Position numbers and translations under genes: made by a program
The notes under the pieces: model-generated
What the model was told of the DNA's origin: nothing
Databases searched by the model: none
The model's input: only the letters and a program-made list of their open reading frames with translations
Part shown: positions 57,002 to 64,000 of the stretch, piece after piece
Layout: each line of letters opens with the position of its first letter
Position numbering within the stretch: the stretch's first letter is position 1
Origin: Rhizobacter sp.
GTDB lineage: Bacteria > Pseudomonadota > Gammaproteobacteria > Burkholderiales > Burkholderiaceae_C
Direction of reading: 5' to 3'
Length of the DNA stretch: 64,000 nt
Assembly: GCA_019635355.1 (NCBI GenBank)
Contig: JAHBZQ010000001.1
Span: 310,001 to 374,000, forward strand

Positions 57002-57556
57002 TCAGACGCGCTTGCGGTACTCGTGCGTGCGGGTGTCGATTTCGATCTTGTCGCCGGTTTCCACGAAGAGCGGCACCGCGATCTCGAAGCCCGTGGCCAG
57101 CTTGGCCGGCTTCATCACCTTGCCCGAGGTGTCGCCCTTGACGGCCGGCTCGGTGTAGGTCACTTCACGCACCAGGCTGGTCGGCAGTTCGACCGAGATG
57201 GCCTTGCCTTCGTAGAACACCACTTCGACGGGCATCGCGTCTTCCAGGTACTGGATGGCGTCGCCCATGTTCTCGGCTTCGACTTCGAACTGGTTGTACT
57301 CGGCGTCCATGAACGCGTACATCGGGTCGGCGAAGTAGGAGTACGTGCACTCCTTCTTTTCCAGAATGATCTGGTCCATCTTGTCGTCGGCCTTGAAGAC
57401 GACTTCGGTGCCCGAGTTGTTGAGCAGGCTCTTGAGCTTCATGCGCACGGTGGCGGCGTTGCGGCCACCGCGGCTGTATTCGGTCTTGAGCACGACCATC
57501 GGGTCCTTGCCGTGCATGATGACGTTGCCGGCGCGAATTTCTTGAGCGATCTTCAT
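57002..57556 (-). CDS. efp: Elongation factor P, Arg32 type
   Basis: This 184-residue protein relieves ribosome stalling at polyproline. The loop tip reads YSRGGRNAATV with Arg at residue 32, where the E. coli type has Lys34. Arg32 is the acceptor for rhamnosylation by EarP, whose gene lies 87 bp upstream on the same strand. The three-domain length is normal. A TAAAAT at 57646-57641 may be its own -10. Confidence 0.97.
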   Translation of the reverse strand: MKIAQEIRAGNVIMHGKDPMVVLKTEYSRGGRNAATVRMKLKSLLNNSGTEVVFKADDKMDQIILEKKECTYSYFADPMYAFMDAEYNQFEVEAENMGDAIQYLEDAMPVEVVFYEGKAISVELPTSLVREVTYTEPAVKGDTSGKVMKPAKLATGFEIAVPLFVETGDKIEIDTRTHEYRKRV

Positions 57557-57643
57557 AGCGATTCCCGTGTGGGTTTCCGTATTCGGTAGCGGAGGACGCG
57601 CGCGCCGAACATTGACCTGCCAGAACGCGCAAAACGGCGGATT

Positions 57644-58666
57644 TTAGCCTGCTTCCAAGGCGAAACCCACCAGCTGCGTGGTCAAGTCCGGCTGGGCCAG
57701 CAACTCTTCACGCCAGCGCAGACATGGGGTCTTCCAGGCCGCAGACAAGGGGTCGGGCCCCTTTGCCGGCCACGGGGCGAGGCCGTTCCAGGCGTGCCAG
57801 AGCGCGCGCAATCCGGGCACGGGCGGAAACCTGTCGAGGAAGGCGTCGAGCTTGGCCGCGTGGGCGCCATCGTCTTGCGGATAGATCTGCCAGACGAACG
57901 GCTTGCCGGCCCATTGCGCGCGCACGAACGAGTCTTCGCCGCGCACGAAATTGAGGTCGCAGCTCCAGAGCAGGCGGTCGTAGTCGGGTTGGCGCAGGTA
58001 GGGCAGGGAGTGGCAGCGCACGTGTGACGGCAAGCCCGGCGGCACAGGCTTGCCGGCGGTGAGCAGCAGCAGCGTGGGGGCCTCGCCCAGCGAGGCCAGC
58101 AGCGCGCCCAAGGCCGGGTTCTCGTAGGCGAAGAGGCTGACCAGACGCTCGCCCGTGCGCGGCGCGATGCCGTGGGCCTGCAGCCAGACGGCCCGGTCGA
58201 AGCCCGCCTGTTCGGCCATCAAGCCCGGCTCGCGCAACAGGCCTCCCGTGGCCGGGGTGAAGCCGGGGTAGAAGAACCATTTGGTGAGCCCCTGGCCGGG
58301 GCCGTGCCACTGCGGCGAAGGCAGGCGGTGGCTGCGCTCGACATAGGCCTCGGCGCTCAGGTACTCGAGATTGATCCAGCGTGACGGGCGTGGGGCTGCG
58401 GCCATGCGTGCCACGAAGGGCTCGGGCAGATGGCACCCGAAGGCTTCGATGACCACCTCGCCCGGCGTGGGCTCGTCGACGCTCGCGGCCCAGGGGTGCA
58501 CCGTCACGCCTCGGGCACCTTGAGGCGCCATCCACGCGAGGGCCGACGCATCGTCGACCCACAGGCGCACCGTGTGACCGCGCGCGGCGAGGTCGGCCGA
58601 CAGGCGCCAGCACACGCCGATGTCGCCGTAGTTGTCGACCACCTGACAGAACACATCCCACCGCAT
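57644..58666 (-). CDS. earP: EF-P arginine rhamnosyltransferase EarP
   Basis: This 340-residue inverting glycosyltransferase (DUF2331) moves rhamnose from dTDP-L-rhamnose to Arg32 of EF-P. The N-terminal VFCQVVDNYGDIGVCWRLSADL carries the catalytic Asp, and WSCDLNFVRGEDSFVRAQWAGKP the nucleotide-binding Arg/Asp/Glu. ATG 58666 is used. A GATAAT hexamer lies 6 nt before it. It is followed directly by efp, its only known substrate. Confidence 0.96.
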   Translation of the reverse strand: MRWDVFCQVVDNYGDIGVCWRLSADLAARGHTVRLWVDDASALAWMAPQGARGVTVHPWAASVDEPTPGEVVIEAFGCHLPEPFVARMAAAPRPSRWINLEYLSAEAYVERSHRLPSPQWHGPGQGLTKWFFYPGFTPATGGLLREPGLMAEQAGFDRAVWLQAHGIAPRTGERLVSLFAYENPALGALLASLGEAPTLLLLTAGKPVPPGLPSHVRCHSLPYLRQPDYDRLLWSCDLNFVRGEDSFVRAQWAGKPFVWQIYPQDDGAHAAKLDAFLDRFPPVPGLRALWHAWNGLAPWPAKGPDPLSAAWKTPCLRWREELLAQPDLTTQLVGFALEAG

Positions 58667-58672
58667 CGGCCG

Positions 58673-58691
58673 ATTATCGAGGCGGCACAAT
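58673..58691. promoter_or_regulatory. Back-to-back -10 elements of earP and uvrC
   Basis: The 34-bp gap between the two start codons contains GATAAT on the minus strand (58678-58673), 6 nt from the earP ATG, and CACAAT on the plus strand (58686-58691), 9 nt from the uvrC ATG. Both spacings place the transcription start at or next to the ATG. Confidence 0.5.
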
Positions 58692-58700
58692 CGTCGTCCG

Positions 58701-60626
58701 ATGAGCGAGACCGAGTCCCCCGACGAACCCGAGCAAGCCCCCGCGCCAGACGCGGTGCGTGAACGATTGCTGGCGGAAGTGGCCGCCTTGCCTGGGTTGC
58801 CCGGCGTCTATCGCTACTACGACGCGAGCGATGCGGTGCTGTACGTGGGCAAGGCACGCGACCTGAAGAAGCGCGTGTCGAGCTACTTCCAGAAGAACCA
58901 CGGCGGCACGCGCATCGGCCACATGGTGAGCAAGATCGCGCGCATGGAGACGACCGTCGTGCGCTCGGAGGCCGAGGCGCTGCTGCTCGAGAACAACCTC
59001 ATCAAGTCGCTCGACCCGCGCTACAACATCCTCTTCCGCGACGACAAGAGCTACCCGTACCTCAAGATCGTCTCGCACACCTTCCCGCGCATGGCCTACT
59101 ACCGCGGCTCGGTCGACCGCAAGCACCGCTACTTCGGGCCATACCCGAGCGCGTGGGCGGTGAAGGAATCGATCCAGCTGCTGCAGAAGGTGTTCCGCCT
59201 GCGCACCTGCGAAGACACCGTCTTCAACAACCGCACGCGGCCCTGCCTGCTGTACCAGATCAAGCGCTGTTCGGGCCCTTGCGTGAACTACATCGCTGCC
59301 GAAGACTATGCGCGCGACGTGGCGAATGCCGAGCGCTTCCTGCTCGGCGAGCAGCAGGAGGTGATGGACGCGCTGCAGGCGCAGATGATGGCCCACTCGG
59401 ATGCGCTGGCCTTCGAGAAGGCGGCCGAGATCCGCGACCAGATCGGTGCGCTGTCGAAGGTGCTGCACCAGCAGTCGGTGGAAGACAACACCGGCGCGAC
59501 GACCAAGGACGCCGACATCCTCGCCGTGAAGGTGCAGGGCGGCCGTGCCTGCGTGAACCTCGCCATGGTGCGCGGTGGTCGCCACCTCGGCGATCGGCCG
59601 TACTTCCCGACGCATGTGGACGATGCGACCGAGATGGACATCGAAGAGGGTGAGACCCGTAGCTCACCTGAGGTGCAGGTGCTCGAAGCGTTCATCGCGC
59701 AGCACTACCTGGAAAGCAGCGTGCCGCCGCTGCTCGTGCTGAGCCATGCGGTCGACAAGGCGCTGATCGAGGCGCTGTCGGTGCACAGCGGCATCAAGGT
59801 CACGGCCCAGCACCAGCCGCGCGAGCAGCGCCGGGCATGGCTCGACATGTGCATCCAGGGCGCGGAGATCAAGCTCGCGCGCCTGCTGTCGGAGGAAGGC
59901 TCACAGCAGGCGCGCACGCGGGCGCTGGTCGAGGCACTCGACCTCGCGCCCGACAACCTCGACAGCTTCCGCATCGAGTGCTTCGACATCAGCCACACCG
60001 CGGGCGAGTCGACGCAGGCCTCGTGCGTGGTGTTCGAGGGCCACAAGATGCAGAGCTCCCAGTACCGCCGCTACAACATCGATGGCATCACCGGCGGCGA
60101 CGACTACGCGGCGATGCGGCAGGTGCTCACGCGCCGCTACAGCAAGCTGGCCGCGGCGGCGCAGACCGGCGAGGGGCGGCTGCCCGACCTGGTGCTGGTC
60201 GACGGCGGGCGTGGGCAGGTCAGCATGGCGCGTGAGGTCTTCGAAGAGCTGGGGCTCGACCTCTCGCTCATCGTCGGCGTGGAGAAGGGCGAGGGCCGCA
60301 AGGTGGGCCTCGAGGAACTGGTCTTCGCCGACGGGCGCGACAAGGTCTACCTCGGCGCCGACTCCGCGGCGCTCATGCTCGTGGCGCAGATCCGCGACGA
60401 GGCGCATCGATTCGCGATCACCGGCATGCGCGCAAAGCGTGCAAGTGTGCGCACAGGCGGCAGCGTGCTCGAGGAAATCCCGGGCGTCGGCCCGAAGAAA
60501 CGTGCGAAACTTTTGCAGCGCTTCGGGGGGGCTCGCGGCGTGGGCCACGCCAGCGTCGAAGACCTCGCAAGCGTGGATGGGATCTCCAAAGAACTCGCAG
60601 AGGAAATCTATCGTGCCTTGCATTGA
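58701..60626 (+). CDS. uvrC: Excinuclease ABC subunit C
   Basis: This 641-residue nuclease cuts both sides of a lesion in nucleotide excision repair. The N-terminal GIY-YIG domain (GLPGVYRYYDASDAVLYVGKA), the four-Cys stretch near TCEDTVFNNRTRPCLLYQIKRCSGPC, a UVR motif, the RNase H-like domain (ECFDISHTAGESTQAS, LVDGGRGQV) and the C-terminal helix-hairpin-helix pair (IPGVGPKKRAKLLQRFGG) are complete. It is followed by an overlapping lipoprotein gene. Confidence 0.97.
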   Translation: MSETESPDEPEQAPAPDAVRERLLAEVAALPGLPGVYRYYDASDAVLYVGKARDLKKRVSSYFQKNHGGTRIGHMVSKIARMETTVVRSEAEALLLENNLIKSLDPRYNILFRDDKSYPYLKIVSHTFPRMAYYRGSVDRKHRYFGPYPSAWAVKESIQLLQKVFRLRTCEDTVFNNRTRPCLLYQIKRCSGPCVNYIAAEDYARDVANAERFLLGEQQEVMDALQAQMMAHSDALAFEKAAEIRDQIGALSKVLHQQSVEDNTGATTKDADILAVKVQGGRACVNLAMVRGGRHLGDRPYFPTHVDDATEMDIEEGETRSSPEVQVLEAFIAQHYLESSVPPLLVLSHAVDKALIEALSVHSGIKVTAQHQPREQRRAWLDMCIQGAEIKLARLLSEEGSQQARTRALVEALDLAPDNLDSFRIECFDISHTAGESTQASCVVFEGHKMQSSQYRRYNIDGITGGDDYAAMRQVLTRRYSKLAAAAQTGEGRLPDLVLVDGGRGQVSMAREVFEELGLDLSLIVGVEKGEGRKVGLEELVFADGRDKVYLGADSAALMLVAQIRDEAHRFAITGMRAKRASVRTGGSVLEEIPGVGPKKRAKLLQRFGGARGVGHASVEDLASVDGISKELAEEIYRALH

Positions 60627-61161
60627 CCTCACGCCGTCCCGCACCGTTCACCGCTGGGCCGCCGTCGGCAGCCTGATGATCGCCGTGGGCCTGGCCGGAT
60701 GCGGCAGCAGCCCGAGTGCTCCGCCGGCACCCGCTCCTGCACCTGCGGCGCCCGGCAAGGCCGCCGCGCCGGCGCCGGCTCCCGCGGCACCCGCTGCCAC
60801 AGGGGGTGTGAAGCTGCCGCCGCCCGCTTTGTCGCGCAACTGGAACGAGTACAAGCTGCAGGCCGCCCGCCGCGTGATGGCCGCCAACCCGAGCGGCACT
60901 TTCACCGGCAAGCCTCAGCAGATGCTGCTCGCCGCGCCGGTGCTCAACATCGAACTCAACGCCGACGGCTCCATCCACAAGATCGACATCCTGCGCCGCC
61001 CGAGCCAGGCCCAGGAGACGGTGCAGCTGGCAATCGACGCCGTGAAACGCGCGGCACCTTTCGGCGATGTGTCCAAGCTGCCCAAGCCCTGGTCGTTCGC
61101 GGAGACCTTCCTTTTCAACGACGACAAGCGCTTCAAGCCGCGCACGATCGACGTTCAATAA
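60613..61161 (+). CDS. Lipoprotein with Pro/Ala-rich linker and TonB-C-like domain
   Basis: This 182-residue protein starts at GTG 60613, 14 bases inside uvrC, with AGAGGAAA upstream. A signal peptide ends in the lipobox LAGC (Cys30). A linker of repeated PAP/PAAP (about 35-65) precedes a small domain (NWNEYKLQAARRVMAANP...LNIELNADGSIHKIDILRRP) resembling energy-transducer TonB C-termini. It is probably anchored to a membrane with the domain on a flexible stalk. The function is unknown. Confidence 0.8.
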   Translation: MPCIDLTPSRTVHRWAAVGSLMIAVGLAGCGSSPSAPPAPAPAPAAPGKAAAPAPAPAAPAATGGVKLPPPALSRNWNEYKLQAARRVMAANPSGTFTGKPQQMLLAAPVLNIELNADGSIHKIDILRRPSQAQETVQLAIDAVKRAAPFGDVSKLPKPWSFAETFLFNDDKRFKPRTIDVQ

Positions 61162-61205
61162 ACCTTCGGCGTTGAAGAACACGCGGGCCCAGCCGAGAAC
61201 TTCGG

Positions 61206-61211
61206 CACAAT
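61206..61211 (+). promoter_or_regulatory. -10-like CACAAT close to the pgsA start
   Basis: GGCACAAT ends 7 nt before the pgsA ATG, the same block and spacing class as at uvrC and map. It implies a leaderless or near-leaderless transcript. Confidence 0.4.
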
Positions 61212-61218
61212 CGCCCGC

Positions 61219-61785
61219 ATGTTCTTCAATCTGCCCACCCTGCTGACCTGGGCGCGCATCGTCGCGATCCCGTTGATCGTCGGGATCTTCTACCTCGACC
61301 TCGACTCGGGCACCAAGAATCTGGTGGCCACGGTGCTCTTCGTGGTGGTGGCACTGACCGATTGGGCCGACGGCTACCTCGCCCGCAAGCTCAACCAGAC
61401 CTCGTCCTTCGGCGCGTTCCTCGACCCGGTGGCCGACAAGTTCCTGGTCTGCGCGTCACTGTTGATCCTCGTGCAGCTCGGTCGGCTCGAGTCGCTGGTG
61501 GCCCTCGTCATCATTGGCCGCGAGATCGCGATCTCGGCGCTGCGAGAGTGGATGGCGCAGATCGGCGCGTCGCGCAGCGTGGCGGTGCACATGCTGGGCA
61601 AGCTGAAGACGACGGTGCAGATGGTGGCGATTCCCTTCCTGCTGTATCACGGCTCCCTGTTCGGGGTGATCGACACGCAAGCCTGGGGTACGTGGCTGAT
61701 CTACATCGCCGCGGTGCTCACCATCTGGTCGATGGTGTATTACCTGCAGAAGGCACTGCCGGAGATCCGCGCGAAGGTGCGCTGA
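61219..61785 (+). CDS. pgsA: CDP-diacylglycerol-glycerol-3-phosphate 3-phosphatidyltransferase
   Basis: This 188-residue inner-membrane enzyme commits CDP-diacylglycerol to phosphatidylglycerol. The CDP-alcohol phosphotransferase motif is complete: the DWADGYLAR and FGAFLDPVADK halves supply the Asp, Gly and Arg ligands. Four to five membrane helices are visible. No ribosome site is seen; a -10-like CACAAT lies 7 nt upstream. Confidence 0.95.
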   Translation: MFFNLPTLLTWARIVAIPLIVGIFYLDLDSGTKNLVATVLFVVVALTDWADGYLARKLNQTSSFGAFLDPVADKFLVCASLLILVQLGRLESLVALVIIGREIAISALREWMAQIGASRSVAVHMLGKLKTTVQMVAIPFLLYHGSLFGVIDTQAWGTWLIYIAAVLTIWSMVYYLQKALPEIRAKVR

Positions 61786-61807
61786 CGTCGCTCGGCTGAA
61801 TTTTCCC

Positions 61808-62710
61808 GTGACGAGTTCTCGACGCGACGCGCTGCTGCGCGCGATGCCCGCGGTGTTCGTGCTGATCTGGAGCACGGGTTTCATCGTCGCGCGGTTCGGC
61901 ATGCCGCATGCGCCGCCGCTCACCTTCCTCAGCTGGCGCTATGCATTGTCGGTGTTGTGCTTCGGCCTCTGGATCCTGCTGTCTCGTGCGGCTTGGCCTC
62001 GAGGCGCGACGCAATGGGCACACCTGGGCGTGACGGGTGCGCTGATGCATGCGGGGTATCTCGGTGGCGTGTGGGCTGCCGTCAAGGCTGGCATGGGCGC
62101 CGGCACCATCGCCTTGCTCGTTGGCCTGCAGCCCGTGCTCACGGCAGTGTGGCTGAGCGGTTCAACACGCGGCGAAAACGGCACGCGCGTTTCCTTGCGG
62201 CAATGGGCGGGTTTGCTGCTGGGCTTGCTGGGTCTCCTGCTCGTCGTGTGGCGCAAGTTGGGGGCGGGCGAGTTGTCTGCACTCAATCTGTCGCTCGCGC
62301 TGCTGGCCTTGATCGCCATCACGGCGGGCACGCTTTATCAGAAACGATTCGTCGCACCTTGTGATGTGCGCACCGCGAACTTCGTGCAGCTGCTGACCGC
62401 GCTGGCAGTGAGCTGCCCGCTTGCGCTGCTTGAGACCGAGCCCATCGTGTTGCATCCGCACTTCGTTGGTGCTCTTGCATGGTCGGTCTTCGGGTTGACC
62501 CTGGGAGGGAGTTCGCTGCTGTATCTCCTGATCCAGCGCGGCGCGGCGACGCGCGTCACGAGCCTCTTGTATCTCGTGCCGCCCACCACAGCCGTGATGG
62601 CGTGGCTGCTTTTCGATGAAGCATTGACCTTGCTCATGTTCGTCGGAATGGCGCTCACTGCACTCGGTGTGTGGCTGGTCGCACGCACTGAGGGAAAGCC
62701 TGAGTCGTGA
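61808..62710 (+). CDS. EamA/DMT-family transporter
   Basis: This 300-residue protein has about ten membrane helices in two EamA halves (FVLIWSTGFIVARFGMPHA and LALIAITAGTLYQKRF begin them). Members export amino acids or other metabolites. Start GTG 61808 lies 23 bp after pgsA. The codon usage is slightly less GC-biased than its neighbours. The substrate is unknown. Confidence 0.9.
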   Translation: MTSSRRDALLRAMPAVFVLIWSTGFIVARFGMPHAPPLTFLSWRYALSVLCFGLWILLSRAAWPRGATQWAHLGVTGALMHAGYLGGVWAAVKAGMGAGTIALLVGLQPVLTAVWLSGSTRGENGTRVSLRQWAGLLLGLLGLLLVVWRKLGAGELSALNLSLALLALIAITAGTLYQKRFVAPCDVRTANFVQLLTALAVSCPLALLETEPIVLHPHFVGALAWSVFGLTLGGSSLLYLLIQRGAATRVTSLLYLVPPTTAVMAWLLFDEALTLLMFVGMALTALGVWLVARTEGKPES

Positions 62711-62737
62711 TGCGCACACGAGGTGGTGAAGTAGGTC

Positions 62738-62838
62738 GCACCCCCAGGCTTGTCAAGCGTGGAAGCACGCGGCGCACCCTCCGAGCGATGCAGTTGATTA
62801 CGCATAGAATCCGCTTCCGCGCTTGACAGTGGGGGTGC
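62738..62838. repeat. Long inverted repeat spanning the hup upstream region
   Basis: Left arm GCACCCCCA-GGCT-TGTCAAGCG (62738-62759) and right arm CGCTTGACA-G-TGGGGGTGC (62820-62838) are reverse complements over 18 positions, with unequal inner spacers and 60 bp between arms. The right arm contains the -35 of the hup promoter, so a -35 copy faces the opposite way in the left arm. Confidence 0.7.
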
Positions 62839-62851
62839 CTGCGGCTGTAAT
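62823..62851 (+). promoter_or_regulatory. Sigma70 promoter of the HU gene
   Basis: A perfect TTGACA -35 (62823-62828), a 17-bp spacer and TGTAAT -10 (62846-62851) give the best promoter in the window. Transcription would start near 62858, leaving a leader of about 77 nt. Confidence 0.8.
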
Positions 62852-62934
62852 CGTTTGAGCCGTTGAGCCACCAAACATGCGGCCCGAACCATCCACCCAG
62901 ATTCTTTCGAGACACCTTTTGAGGGGGTACCTTC

Positions 62935-63207
62935 GTGAACAAATCCGAATTGATTGAACACATTGCCAAACAGGCCGACATCTCCAAAGCTGCTGCCACT
63001 CGCGCGCTGGAGGCCCTGATCGGCGGTGTGAAATCAACGCTCAAGAAGAACAACAGCGTCTCGCTGGTGGGCTTCGGCACTTTCAGCGTGAGCAAGCGCG
63101 CAGCGCGCTCTGGTCGCAACCCGCGCACCGGTGCCACGATCAAGATCAAGGCCGCCAAGGTGCCGAAGTTCCGTCCGGGCAAGGCCCTGAAGGATGCGGT
63201 CAACTGA
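62935..63207 (+). CDS. Nucleoid-associated protein HU
   Basis: This 90-residue DNA-bending histone-like protein has the complete HU fold: MNKSELIEHIAKQADISKAA, VSLVGFGTFSVSKRAARSGRNP (start of the arm) and GKALKDAVN at the end. The start is GTG 62935 after GAGGGGG. It may be HU-alpha or HU-beta; the sequence is not decisive. tRNA-Val follows 13 bp later, possibly on the same transcript. Confidence 0.96.
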   Translation: MNKSELIEHIAKQADISKAAATRALEALIGGVKSTLKKNNSVSLVGFGTFSVSKRAARSGRNPRTGATIKIKAAKVPKFRPGKALKDAVN

Positions 63208-63220
63208 TTGAATGTTCTGC

Positions 63221-63296
63221 GGGTGCTTAGCTCAGTTGGTAGAGCGGCGCCCTTACAAGGCGTAGGTCGGGGGTTCGAGCCCCTCAGCACCCACCA
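63221..63296 (+). tRNA. tRNA-Val (anticodon UAC)
   Basis: A 76-nt cloverleaf with encoded CCA. The acceptor GGGTGCT pairs with AGCACCC; the D-arm is GCTCAGTTGGTAGAGC, the anticodon loop CTTACAA gives TAC, and the T-arm is GGGGGTTCGAGCCCC. It lies 13 bp after the HU stop. Confidence 0.97.
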
Positions 63297-63363
63297 AGTC
63301 GTCGTCGAGCTGGCCCGAAGATGGCCAGCCACCATCAGATAAGATTCACGGCGTCCACCCGGC

Positions 63364-63387
63364 AAAGGCGAACTCAGGTTCGCCTTT
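63364..63387 (+). terminator. Intrinsic terminator after tRNA-Val
   Basis: AAAGGCGAAC and GTTCGCCTTT form a 10-bp stem with a TCAG loop ending in TTTGTTG. It separates the HU-tRNA unit from ppiD. Confidence 0.8.
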
Positions 63388-63444
63388 GTTGCGTCTGGGG
63401 CCCTCTAGCGCTCCTGCTCTGCGATCCATTGATCGAGGTCATCG

Positions 63445-64000
63445 ATGTTTGAATTCGTCCGCAAGCACACCCGCATCCTGCAGTTCGTGCTGGTGTTGTT
63501 GATCTTCCCGTCGTTCGTGCTCTTCGGCATCCAGGGCTACAGCCGCTTCACCGAAGGCGGCAATGCCACGGTCGCGACCGTGGGCTCGCGCAAGATCACG
63601 CAGGCCGAACTCGATGCCGCGCACCGCCGTCAGGTCGACATGCTGCGGCAGCAGATGCCCGGCATCGACGTGAAGCTCTTCGACACGCCACAGATGAAGC
63701 AGAACACGCTCGACACGATGGTGCGCGAGCAGGTGATGCTGGCCGCGGCCGAGAAGGCCGGCTATGTGGCAACCGACGATCGCCTGTTGCGCGAGTACAT
63801 GACCGATCGGCAGTTCGACACCTTCCGCCGCCCCGATGGCAGCCTCAACGTCCAGGCGCTCGAACAAGCGCTCAACGCACAGGGCATCACCAAGCAGGGC
63901 TATGACCAGCTCAAACGCGAAGAGCTGATGATGCGGCAGGTGCAAGCCGGCCTGATGAGCACGGTGATCGCGCCGACGGCGGCGGTTTCTTCGGCGATGG
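63445..64000 (+). CDS. ppiD: Periplasmic chaperone/peptidyl-prolyl isomerase PpiD, N-terminal part (runs off right edge)
   Basis: The first 185 residues show a short cytoplasmic start (MFEFVRKHTRILQ), one membrane helix (VLVLLIFPSFVLFGIQGY) and a SurA-like N-terminal helical chaperone region (LDTMVREQVMLAAAEKAGY). That is the layout of inner-membrane-anchored PpiD at the Sec translocon exit. GAGG lies 6 nt before ATG 63445. Placement right after the HU gene is the common proteobacterial order. The parvulin domain would lie outside the window. Confidence 0.92.
   Translation, partial: MFEFVRKHTRILQFVLVLLIFPSFVLFGIQGYSRFTEGGNATVATVGSRKITQAELDAAHRRQVDMLRQQMPGIDVKLFDTPQMKQNTLDTMVREQVMLAAAEKAGYVATDDRLLREYMTDRQFDTFRRPDGSLNVQALEQALNAQGITKQGYDQLKREELMMRQVQAGLMSTVIAPTAAVSSAM

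Noticed and set aside
63439..63945. Minus-strand frame opposite ppiD
   Set aside because: His/Leu/Ala-rich shadow; PpiD on the plus strand has a ribosome site, membrane helix and chaperone region.

Overview
The window is a gene-dense (about nine-tenths coding), very GC-rich stretch of a betaproteobacterial chromosome, most likely a Burkholderiales member of the Rubrivivax/Leptothrix/Piscinibacter type. Reasons: the class I PHA operon phaC-phaA-phaB, the EarP/EF-P(Arg32) pair, a gcvTHP operon behind a tandem glycine riboswitch, the large single-chain PurL, and high-GC third positions throughout. I see no insertion sequence, prophage, CRISPR array or rRNA. This is core chromosome plus one accessory-looking adhesion locus at the left edge.

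Left edge (1-10.7 kb): the N-terminal 1383 residues of a giant type I-secreted adhesin run off the window on the minus strand. It has a LapA-like retention module, a PAAG site that a LapG-type protease could cut, two cadherin-like repeats and then Calx-beta/Ig-like repeats with an almost strict 309-bp period. Next to it are a membrane diguanylate cyclase (7TMR-DISM plus GGEEF with an intact inhibitory RxxD site) and the two inner-membrane parts of a type I secretion system (LapC-like adaptor, LapB-like ABC exporter with a degenerate C39 domain). Together this looks like a c-di-GMP-controlled surface-adhesion cassette; LapD, LapG and the outer-membrane pore are not in the window.

10.7-25.6 kb: a fumarylpyruvate/fumarylacetoacetate hydrolase, a zeta-class GST isomerase and PgeF are packed together. 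Then come phaCAB (polyhydroxybutyrate synthesis) overlapping trhO and an RluA-type pseudouridine synthase, convergent psd, the peroxide-defence pair ahpC-ahpF with a dyad/OxyR-like operator, and glnD-map.

25.6-37.7 kb: purL, a small unknown gene, a flavoprotein monooxygenase, an AraC/GyrI regulator with a stand-alone GyrI-like protein, a TetR regulator divergent from a diiron-type PF10118 protein across two identical operator palindromes, an orphan molybdopterin oxidoreductase with an XRE/MLTR regulator, and a divergent membrane protein behind a perfect 21-bp palindrome.

37.7-50.8 kb: gcvP-gcvH-gcvT under a tandem glycine riboswitch with an extra hairpin in its linker; ETF-ubiquinone oxidoreductase divergent from a short-chain dehydrogenase over TetR-like palindromes; YceH, a thioesterase and a BvgS-like sensor kinase; a PAS-LuxR regulator divergent from scoAB (succinyl-CoA:3-ketoacid CoA transferase) across TACGTAA operator repeats. 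PHB synthesis, ketone-body activation and ETF-linked oxidation together describe carbon-storage and fatty-acid metabolism.

50.8-64 kb: pyrD/rpiA, a Lys-rich small protein, an alpha/beta hydrolase, mnmC with a DUF3445 gene, efp and earP, uvrC, a lipoprotein, pgsA, an EamA exporter, HU with a textbook sigma70 promoter, tRNA-Val(UAC) and the start of ppiD. Several genes here have a -10-like hexamer only 6-9 nt from the start codon, suggesting leaderless transcripts.
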